Below the pieces are notes generated by a model that had not been told where the DNA came from, did not search any database, and saw only the letters and a program-made list of their open reading frames with translations. From assembly GCA_902459845.2 (NCBI GenBank), contig CABPSV020000113.1:1-27500 (forward strand): a DNA stretch of 27,500 bases, given 5' to 3'. Of the stretch, positions 20,741 through 27,500 are shown one piece after another. The position numbers were made by a program, and so were the translations under genes. The DNA is from Hepatocystis sp. ex Piliocolobus tephrosceles (Eukaryota; Apicomplexa; Aconoidasida; Haemosporida; Plasmodiidae). Numbering within the stretch: the first letter of the stretch is position 1; each line of letters starts with the position of its first letter.

Positions 20741-21260
20741 CCTCTTTTTTTTCAGAACTGGGAGTGGCTATCTTACTTTATTTTTATACGAATTATTAAA
20801 AAGAAAAAACAAAAACGTTGAAATGTTTTACTGTGTTGATATAAATAAAAGTGCTTGTAACTGCGTAAAAAAGGTTTTAAGAAAAAATAACATTTTAAAC
20901 GCAGAAATAATTAATAATGACTTGTTCAATAATATAAGAAAATGTGAGCTATTTGATATAATACTGTTTAATCCTCCATATGTTCCAACAGAACAAAATG
21001 AAATGGACACCACCAATATCGTCGCATCATATGCAGGTGGAAAATACGGAAGAGAAATCATTTTAAAATTTTTATTAAATGTATATGATTATTTAAATAA
21101 ATGTGGAGTTATTTATATTCTATTAGAAAAAAATAACAGACCAAATGAAATTATGAATCATACGCACATAACGGAAAAGTTTCTTTGTTCGTTAATAAAA
21201 AAAAAAAAAACATTAAATGAAACCATTTTTATTTATAAGCTTAAAAAAAAGGTATTATAA
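20158..21260 (+). CDS. N6AMT1: N6AMT1/HemK2-type eRF1 glutamine methyltransferase, two exons
   Basis: Exons 20158-20324 and 20756-21260 join GG|A to give 223 aa (human enzyme 214). In eukaryotes this SAM-dependent class I methyltransferase pairs with TRM112 and methylates the GGQ glutamine of eRF1. Seen: the N-terminal VYLPSSDTFTFVDALE, like the family's Y.PAEDTFLLLDAL; motif I VLEMGTGSG at about 52-60, split by the intron at Gly56; the acidic SAM-ribose residue in CVDIN (Asp84); the catalytic NPPY at 128-131 followed by VP; and the family's later SYAGGKYGREI. The C-terminus is Lys-rich. The NPPY motif and length set it apart from longer bacterial or organellar PrmC/HemK proteins. The start is the first ATG giving the conserved N-terminus, and no key residue is missing. 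Confidence 0.95.
20325..20755 (+). other. Methyltransferase intron with repeat array and poly(T)
   Basis: A 431-nt intron, donor ATGG|GGTAATT with GT at 20325, acceptor TTTTTTTTCAG ending at 20755. Most of it is the 18/36-nt array (20384-20680), followed by a T run of nearly 50 nt (about 20692-20740) that forms an extreme polypyrimidine tract before the acceptor. Confidence 0.93.
20384..20680 (+). repeat. 36-nt dimeric minisatellite in the methyltransferase intron
   Basis: About eight copies of a 36-nt unit, itself two diverged 18-nt halves (TATATGTCCTATCCATAT and TATATGTTTTATTCATAT). The 36-nt copies are almost identical to each other, so the dimer was the unit of recent expansion. Both periods are multiples of 3, so several frames on both strands stay open for about 100 codons. 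These are not genes. Confidence 0.93.
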
Positions 21261-21325
21261 TATTTTAACAAAAATTTTTAAGCAACCTGTAGATATTTGC
21301 GCATGTAGACATGTGGACATTTGCC

Positions 21326-21364
<39 letters not shown>

Positions 21365-22125
21365 TGCCCAAAACGATTCACATTTATAAACAGTTTCTGA
21401 CATATCTACTTTTTTCTTTTTTTTTTTTTTACTTACATGTGTAAACTATTAATTAATAATTTCGACTATAAAATATACATAGTATTTACTAATACTATTT
21501 TAACAAATTTTTATTTGCTTATATAAAAGTTTATTTAAACTTACTTATTCTTTAAAAATAAAAAAAGGAATTCCCTAAAACATACATATGCATTCATACA
21601 AACGCACATGTACATATAGTAACGCGCCAATGATAAAAATTTTTTACAACTAATGTTTACATTTAGTTTTTACAACTAATTTTTATACAATTATAACATA
21701 AAAACAAAACTGCGCAAAGCACGAAAAAATGTGCAAAATTACACAATAATAATAGTAGCAATAATAATAATAACAATGGTTATAATAATAATAAAACGTA
21801 TATCATAAAAAAATTTAATAAGCAAAATGAATTAAACAAGCAACAATAAGAATTTGTACAATATGGTGCATCATTTTTAATAAAATTGTTATCTTTTTGA
21901 TAATTTCTTTTTAAAAAATGTGTAAAAAAAAAAAAAATAAAACATTAATTAATCATTGTACATGAGTATGTATATATATATATATATATATTGGTGCGCA
22001 ATACGTTTAATGATAGTAAACTTATTTTATAATGTATATAACCACTTTTGTATAACTACATTATTAACTAACTGATACTGGTTTCATGTTTTGCTCTATT
22101 TTTCTGTTGTTATTATTTTTTTTTT
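21261..22125. other. Convergent spacer between the methyltransferase and SNARE genes
   Basis: It contains (TA)n at 21330-21361 and 21970-21991, an AAT/ATA-rich stretch at 21747-21795 with runs of AATAAT, and mixed AT-rich sequence. Both genes end here. No gene or structured RNA could be supported. Confidence 0.7.
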
Positions 22126-23602
22126 TTATATGTTATAAGTTGACCAAATAAGGAGTATAAAAATAGTTACAGTTGAAACAAAGTAAATAAGTAACTTATT
22201 ATTTTCTAACCACATAAAAAAATTTAAACGTATGGCTTGTCTCCTAAAAGATATATTTTCTTGGTATAATCTTTCACTTTTATTAACTAATATGTCAATC
22301 TTTTCTTTTCTTTCTAGTATCTTTTCAATATTTTCAATAATGATATTTTGTATGTTACTGATTCGTTTTTTTAAATTGTGAACTTCACTAGACTCATAGT
22401 TATTAAATATCCTCTAAACATTTAAAAAAGGAAACATCAATTTTTACATTTATGTATATTTTATGTAAAACACGATATTGCATATATAGAACGGCACAAA
22501 TATACATAAAAATAAAACGAGTAGTTAATACATAAGTTAATATATATATATATATATATTCAATTATTACTTAGAGTCATGTTATTAAGCGAAAAAAAAC
22601 AAATGAATACAAAAAAATGTAAAACGTTTGGTTTTCAATATATAACTTTGGGTGTTAAATATATAACTTTATGTGTTAAATATATAACTTTATGTGTTAA
22701 ATATATAACTTTGGGTGTTAAATATATAACTTTGGGTGTTATATATATAACTTTTGATTTTAAATGTATAACTTTTATTTTTTGTTGTTACCATGTTTTC
22801 TTTCAATATTGGTTTAAATTCATCATCCAACGATAAAGTAATTAGATCGGGTGTATAGTGAAATTTTTTAAAAAAACTAAAAAATTAAAAATAAAGTTCA
22901 GCGGCATAAATAAATGTATATATGCACATATAGCTATACATACATATACATATATGCCTATTTTTTTTTTAATAATATAACACATCATTGCATAAATTAT
23001 ACTAGTTTTACGTTTTAGATATTTCTTCTAAAAAAGCATAGGGAGTTAAAAAGCCTAATTCTTTATCAGACATGGCCATAAAAGTAATGCCATTTTTTAT
23101 CAGTTGGTGAAATACGTAACTAAAAAGAAAAATTAAATTATATATTACAATAAGATATAAAATGTTTTTATTTATGGATTTTTTTACGTGCCCGTTTTTT
23201 TTAACGTTAGTTTGCTTGCGTGTCGTTTGTTTACGTGCCCGTTTGTTGTAGTTTGCTAATTTTATTTTATTTATTATTTTTTATTTTTATTCATAATCTT
23301 ACTCATCGTATATGTACGACTTTCTCGAAGAATGTGGGGGTATTATTTCAAGAAGTAGTCTGCTGATATTTGAAAAGTTTCCTCCGAATTCAGTATATTC
23401 CGCCAACACATTTTTTTCTAAAAATAGAAAAATAAAAAATAATAGCATCAAATATATGTACTATGGCATAATGACATCTATATATATATATATATGTAGG
23501 GCATATCACATATGTGACACACTTTTTAATTATATATTCTTTTTTTTTTTGCATCTATATTATTTTATCACCTCTTGCTACTAAACCATAAATTATCGAC
23601 AT
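22126..23602 (-). CDS. Longin-domain R-SNARE (VAMP7/VAMP72 type), five exons
   Basis: Exons on the minus strand: 23602-23572, 23417-23303, 23119-23012, 22876-22792, 22413-22126. All four junctions are GT..AG and the phases match, giving 208 aa. R-SNAREs of this kind drive vesicle fusion in the endomembrane or endolysosomal system. Residues 1-112 form a longin domain (MSIIYGLVAR, then VLAEYTEFGGNFSNISR, FHQLIKNGITFMAMSD, and LTPYAFLEEI). The R-SNARE helix is about 125-180: NIIIENIEKILERKEKIDIL carries the zero-layer Arg148, and SFRRQAIRL follows. A tail anchor at about 186-203 (YFVSTVTIFILLIW) ends in a short lumenal STYNI. The arrangement closely follows plant VAMP72 and animal VAMP7. No frame in the gene is long, because the exons are 31-288 nt. 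The exact paralogue is not certain. Confidence 0.94.
22637..22757 (-). repeat. 21-nt minisatellite in SNARE intron 4
   Basis: Five to six copies of a 21-nt unit (TATAACTTTGGGTGTTAAATA on the plus strand, with a TTATGTG variant) lie inside the 378-nt fourth intron (22414-22791). The plus strand reads open through it as a YITLGVK-type repeat. That is a shadow. Confidence 0.9.
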
Positions 23603-23959
23603 TTTTATCTATAATTTTGAAATATTAAAATTTATGATTTGTCTAATTTTTGTTTCTATTCCTGTTAAACATGGAAACCGAATTATTAATTATTATATTG
23701 CGGTATATTTTAAAAGTTTAGTTACAACTTTTTATCTTTTTACTAAACCTATGTTTTACTTAAATGATAATAAGAACATACGCATATGTTTATGCGTGTT
23801 TATCGTTATATGTACATACATAAAAAAAATTATTCATAATTATTTGAATTTCATTCTTTCTTAAAATTACATAAAAATAAAATAATACAAATACTTTTCA
23901 AAATGTAGATTATTTTAATTTTTGGATGATGGGAGCACAATAAAATAAGGAAAAACCAA

Positions 23960-24017
<58 letters not shown>

Positions 24018-24428
24018 ATATGCGTGTATGGGAAGAAAAAACTATCGAGAGCAATAAAATTTACATCATTTATACGAAATAAAAAGAAGTATTTAAGTTT
24101 AATTTGAATAATTAAGGATATATATACATAAGATTTAAATATATGAAAAATAATAAGAAATGATAAAAAATGATGTGAACATAAAAAGAATGCTACAATT
24201 TTTAAGTGTTAAAGTGAACAAAATTAAAAAAAAAAAAAAAATAAATGTTTTTCCAAAAATAATAAATACGTACGTAGCATAGTGTATATAATTAAGAACG
24301 AACCTTGTAATTATTAAAGTGCTGAAACGTGTTGATTATTATTCTACGTTAAAAAAAAAAAAAAAAAAAAAAAATCATTTACATAATTAAAAGCAGTTTT
24401 TACCGTATATTAAGAATTTATCTCCTTT

Positions 24429-24585
24429 TTTTCATATATATTTTTTTATTATATATATTTTTTTATTATATATATTTTTTTATTATATATATTTTTTTAT
24501 TATATATATTTTTTTATTATATATATTTTTTTATTATATATATTTTTTTATTATATATATTTTTTTATTATATATTTTTTTATAA
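24429..24585. repeat. 17-nt tandem array (ATATATATTTTTTTATT)
   Basis: About nine near-perfect copies of a 17-nt unit made only of A and T, upstream of the 323-aa gene. Confidence 0.9.
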
Positions 24586-24607
24586 TCGCGTTTGCTTTCA
24601 TAATATC

Positions 24608-24745
24608 TCCATTAAATCTTTCGCCACATCGCCATTGCATCTCCATTACATCTCCATTGCATCTCCATTACATCTCAATTGCATCTCCATTACATCTCCA
24701 CTGCATCTCCATTACATCTCCATTGCATCACCATTGCATCTCCAT
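24608..24745. repeat. 11/22-nt array (ATTGCATCTCC / ATTACATCTCC)
   Basis: About twelve copies of an 11-nt unit in which GCAT and ACAT forms mostly alternate, giving a 22-nt dimer period. It stands out as one of the more C-containing stretches of the spacer and lies about 300 nt upstream of the next start codon. Confidence 0.9.
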
Positions 24746-25047
24746 TTATATATATATATTTTTTTAATACATTTTAATCTCCCATAAAATTTATGTTGCT
24801 ACGTGTTGAATTTTGTATATATATATATATATATATATATTTTGGTTTTTTTTTTCTTTTTTTTTTCTTTTTTTTTTTTTTGCAACTTGCTTTCTCTTTA
24901 ATGTTATTTGACCATTACTTTTTCCAAATATACCGTTTCGTAGATTACACATAATTATTGTGGCAATTAAAAAAACTAATGCACTAAATATATATATATA
25001 TTAATATTTAATTGCCAATTGACACGATAAAAGTGACCACTATAAAA

Positions 25048-26019
25048 ATGGCCATTATAAAAAACGAATCATTAAATGCATGCAAGAAAATTATGCAAAA
25101 TGTCCTAGACAATGTTTGTGAAGGAGATATAGATAAATGTTATTTTCTTGTTGAACAAGCAAAACCAGATTATGAAAATTTTTCTTTATGTAAACTAAAA
25201 TTTAGAAATGAATTAATGTTAAAATTAGATGACAATGAATTTAAGGAACAAGAATCTTTTAATTTAGTATTTAATAATCTTGAGATAATAAATAAAAAAA
25301 ATAAGAAAGCAGCAAAAGAACATGATTATATAGAAAAAATTAAATTTTCAGATGCTTATAGAAATGATAATAATAACGTTATATCAGATAATAAACTAAC
25401 AGAAATATTAAACAATTTAATAAAATGCAATAAAAACAAAATTAATGAACATATTATAAAAGAAAATAATTTACATTTGTTACATAATTCATATTCTTTT
25501 TATGATGATATGAATTCAACAAATCTTTATATTATTGACACACATAATGATTTTCAAATATCCACTCTTTTAAATGGTTTATTAATTTTATCATTAAGCA
25601 AATATAGTAATATCTTTTTTAACATTTTAAAGAATCTTAAAAATACCAATTCTAAAGATGTCAAACAACTTATTAACGATAATGTTACAATTAAATATGA
25701 TGAAAGATTATTAAATGCTGACACATCAGGTAAAAGAAAAAAAAATACAATTTATATTAGTGAACAAATGGTTATTTTAAAAATTTTGTATAAAGATCAA
25801 GAATATAAAATTAAAAGTAAAATTAATGGCTGGCAAGTTGATATTAATGAAAATATTGTAAAAAATCCTCACTTATTATTTACTGACACGCAAGAAGCTT
25901 GGATTGTTATTGTGAAGAAGAAAAATAACATATTGCCGAATACATTAACCTCTATTCAATATCAACATGAAAGGGCAGAGTTTATGCAACAATATGACAC
26001 TTTGCTTAACTCTTTTTAA
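25048..26019 (+). CDS. Conserved-looking protein of unknown function, 323 aa
   Basis: A single-exon frame starting at the first in-frame ATG (AAAAATGGCC, 25048). The frame is open a few codons upstream but without an ATG. Composition is Lys/Asn/Asp-rich, as for other parasite proteins. The first half is helical and contains four Cys before residue 60. A moderately hydrophobic segment (LLNGLLILSLSKYSNIFF) lies at about 175-195 and is not strong enough for a clear membrane helix. Residues about 215-300 look strand-rich (TIKYDERLL, VILKILYKDQEYKIK, GWQVDINEN, EAWIVIVKKKN), and the end is helical. No signal peptide, zinc motif or known catalytic motif was seen. Length and codon make-up support a real gene. 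No function is proposed. Confidence 0.85.
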   Translation: MAIIKNESLNACKKIMQNVLDNVCEGDIDKCYFLVEQAKPDYENFSLCKLKFRNELMLKLDDNEFKEQESFNLVFNNLEIINKKNKKAAKEHDYIEKIKFSDAYRNDNNNVISDNKLTEILNNLIKCNKNKINEHIIKENNLHLLHNSYSFYDDMNSTNLYIIDTHNDFQISTLLNGLLILSLSKYSNIFFNILKNLKNTNSKDVKQLINDNVTIKYDERLLNADTSGKRKKNTIYISEQMVILKILYKDQEYKIKSKINGWQVDINENIVKNPHLLFTDTQEAWIVIVKKKNNILPNTLTSIQYQHERAEFMQQYDTLLNSF

Positions 26020-27198
26020 AAAAAACAAAAATGTATATATATATATATACACAAATTTTATGTAAAAACTGATTCCTTTGTATTTAAATTAGTATATACT
26101 TGTATAGGAAAACGTTCCTTTACATACACGTACATATATGCTACAACATACGCTTATAATATAAGTCACGCCACGTTACGTAACGCCATACTATATACAT
26201 ATTTTATCACATCAACCATCAACCATCAACCATCATTCATCGGTAATTTCTTTTTAAATACTCGAATACATGATTAATTATTATAAATTCAACTTATTTG
26301 AGGGAGAATTGTTTTTTTTTTTTTTTGTAAAAAAGTTTTTCTCAATTAATAATGTTTTCGTGTAAATAAACATATTTTACCATTTATATTTTTACCAGTT
26401 AAAAAAAAAATAATTGTTATCTCTTTTTTCAGCTTATAAGTTGTCTAACATGTTTTATATTCATTATTTTTTTTTTTTTTTTTTTTTTTTTTATTTTTTT
26501 AAATAGTTTTAAAATGTTTCTAAAAAAAAAAAAAATTTAGAATGAGTTAACGTTTTTTTTTTTTATTATTTTTTTTATTTACTCATTTTTTTTATTTATT
26601 TTTATTTTCTCAAAACGACCAACTAATGTATATTAAAAATTCATGCCATACTAGAGCACATATAATAATGCACATATGTACATAAAAACTTACACACATA
26701 CGTACATACAAACAAACGAACAAACAATCAAACGAACAAACAAACGAACAAACAAGCACAAATGCACTACTTTCGTGTTAGCTCGCTTTATTTTTTTCTA
26801 CTTACTTGATAACTTATTTGTATATATTTGATAATCATTTACTCATTATTTTATTTTATTTTTTTTTTTTTATTTATTTATTTTTTATTTATTTTTTTTT
26901 TATTTATTTTTTTTTTATTTATTTTTTTTTTATTTTTATTTATTTTATTGTTTTTCAACTACCTGTAATTTGTGATTCTACAAAAGTATAAATAGTAGGT
27001 ACATATATTTTTATGATATATATATTTTATCATATTGTGCTATATGTGCACTTTACAACATTTACCTCAAAATAAAAATTAAAGCAACAGTTACAACAGT
27101 AACAACAGTAACAATAGTAACAACAGTAACAACTGTAGCAATTGTAGAAAAGTATCGATACTCCATTCATTTGCTTATACGTGTATGAAACCGACGAA
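26020..27198. other. Spacer upstream of the aminopeptidase gene
   Basis: About 1.2 kb between two plus-strand genes. Seen: (TA)n at 26035-26049, a 7-nt CAACCAT repeat (26213-26238), T runs at 26312-26326 and 26467-26492, an AAACGAAC-type repeat (26704-26758), a T-rich 16-nt array (TTTATTTATTTTTTTT-like, 26850-26945), and a CAACAGTAA-type 9-nt array at 27086-27140 in the probable 5' leader. The open frame at 26806-26991 is the translation of the T-rich array. No gene was seen. Confidence 0.7.
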
Positions 27199-27238
27199 AT
27201 GGACAAAAAAGCGAGAGAATATGCACAGGATGCAATGA
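27185..27238 (+). promoter_or_regulatory. Overlapping upstream ORF at the aminopeptidase start
   Basis: ATG at 27185, 14 nt before the aminopeptidase ATG and out of frame with it, opens a 17-codon basic peptide frame (MKPTKWTKKRENMHRMQ). Its TGA at 27236-27238 lies inside the main coding sequence. It is likely to lower initiation at 27199 if transcripts begin upstream of 27185. Confidence 0.6.
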
Positions 27239-27500
27239 CTTTTATAAAAAACAGTGGAAGCCCATTTCTTGCTTGTAAAAATCTGAAAGAAAAGTTATTA
27301 AGTTTAGGATTAGTTTATTTAAAAGAAGGTGAACAATGGAATTTAAAAAAAAATGAAGGATATATACTTAGTAAAGAAAATAGAAATATATGTAGTTTTT
27401 ATATAGGGAAAAATTTTAACATCGAAACAGGTTCTATATTAATATCGATAGGACATATAGATACATGTGTATTAAAAATTGCACCTAACAATAATATAAT
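27199..27500 (+). CDS. M18AAP: M18 aspartyl aminopeptidase, N-terminal fragment cut by the window end
   Basis: The frame opens at ATG 27199 and stays open to the last base (100 complete codons plus 2 nt). M18 enzymes are dodecameric di-zinc exopeptidases that remove N-terminal Asp/Glu; in malaria parasites M18AAP acts in peptide (haemoglobin) breakdown. Seen: KKAREYAQDAMTFIKNSGSP (the family's N-terminal helix leading to a SPF motif), the GEQWNLKKNEGYILSKENR segment matching the family's W.L....K.Y..RN pattern, and LISIGHIDTCVLKI with the first zinc-ligand histidine at His86. The family's usual GAHTDSP is GHIDTC here, as I remember it for malarial M18. The remaining roughly 470 residues lie outside the window. 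Confidence 0.93.
   Translation, partial: MDKKAREYAQDAMTFIKNSGSPFLACKNLKEKLLSLGLVYLKEGEQWNLKKNEGYILSKENRNICSFYIGKNFNIETGSILISIGHIDTCVLKIAPNNNI

Larger units (their letters stand above)
23603..25047. promoter_or_regulatory. Divergent spacer between the SNARE gene and the 323-aa gene
   Basis: Both start codons face away from this 1.4 kb, so both promoters lie here. Contents: a moderately complex stretch at 23634-23870 with an open frame that looks accidental; a (TA)n tract of about 48 nt at 23965-24012; A runs at 24226-24241 and 24350-24374; two adjacent arrays at 24429-24745; (TA)n at about 24816-24840; and T-rich sequence to 24883. No gene was seen. Confidence 0.7.

Noticed and set aside
20351..20821. 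Open frames of 100-156 codons over the 36-nt array (HIICPI, YYMSYP and NMDRTY repeats).
   Set aside because: They lie in the methyltransferase intron, whose exons join in phase across them and restore motif I.
23312..23584. Plus-strand frame MYDFLEECGG as a gene.
   Set aside because: It is antisense to SNARE exons 1 and 2, which have clear longin homology on the minus strand.

Overview
The window looks like nuclear DNA of a malaria parasite (Plasmodium or a close haemosporidian relative). The signs are extreme AT richness, long poly(dA:dT) tracts and (TA)n runs, genes of moderate complexity separated by almost featureless AT-rich spacers, short GT..AG introns with T-rich acceptors, and lysine/asparagine-rich proteins carrying expanded low-complexity inserts. 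The species cannot be fixed from the sequence alone. No bacterial, viral, CRISPR or transposon signature was seen.

Layout, left to right: (1) 1-2100, non-coding repeats downstream of a minus-strand gene; (2) 2101-3138 (-), deoxyhypusine hydroxylase; (3) 3139-4730, divergent promoter region; (4) 4731-10186 (+), a three-exon DEAH-box helicase of the DHX37/Dhr1 type, 1691 aa; (5) 10187-10914, convergent 3' region; (6) 10915-11703 (-), two-exon ribosomal protein eS7; (7) 11704-14841, about 3.1 kb of divergent spacer; (8) 14842-17424 (+), a large alpha-helical protein with a mitochondrial-type N-terminus; (9) 17425-18840, spacer made largely of tandem arrays; (10) 18841-19808 (+), a three-exon gene for a 117-aa single-pass membrane protein; (11) 20158-21260 (+), two-exon N6AMT1/HemK2-type methyltransferase; (12) 21261-22125, convergent spacer; (13) 22126-23602 (-), five-exon longin R-SNARE (VAMP7/VAMP72 type); (14) 23603-25047, divergent spacer with arrays; (15) 25048-26019 (+), unrecognised 323-aa protein; (16) 26020-27198, spacer; (17) 27199 to the window end (+), N-terminal 100 codons of an M18 aspartyl aminopeptidase, cut by the window edge.

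Four of the eight genes serve translation: DOHH finishes hypusine on eIF5A, DHX37 acts in small-subunit processome maturation, eS7 is a small-subunit protein, and N6AMT1 methylates the release factor eRF1. In a eukaryote this need not mean co-regulation. The others concern vesicle fusion, peptide catabolism, and two or three apicomplexan-type proteins of unknown role.

The main results of close reading are spliced gene models joined by hand with matching splice phases (helicase C-terminus, eS7, small membrane protein, methyltransferase, SNARE); upstream ORFs that overlap or crowd three start codons; a stop-free, 3n-length intron in the helicase; and a different short-period tandem array in nearly every spacer and in several introns. 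I found no convincing wholly new multi-gene system. The best candidates for undescribed biology are the 117-aa Cys-rich membrane protein, the 323-aa orphan, the overlapping uORFs and a compositional island near 14195-14365.
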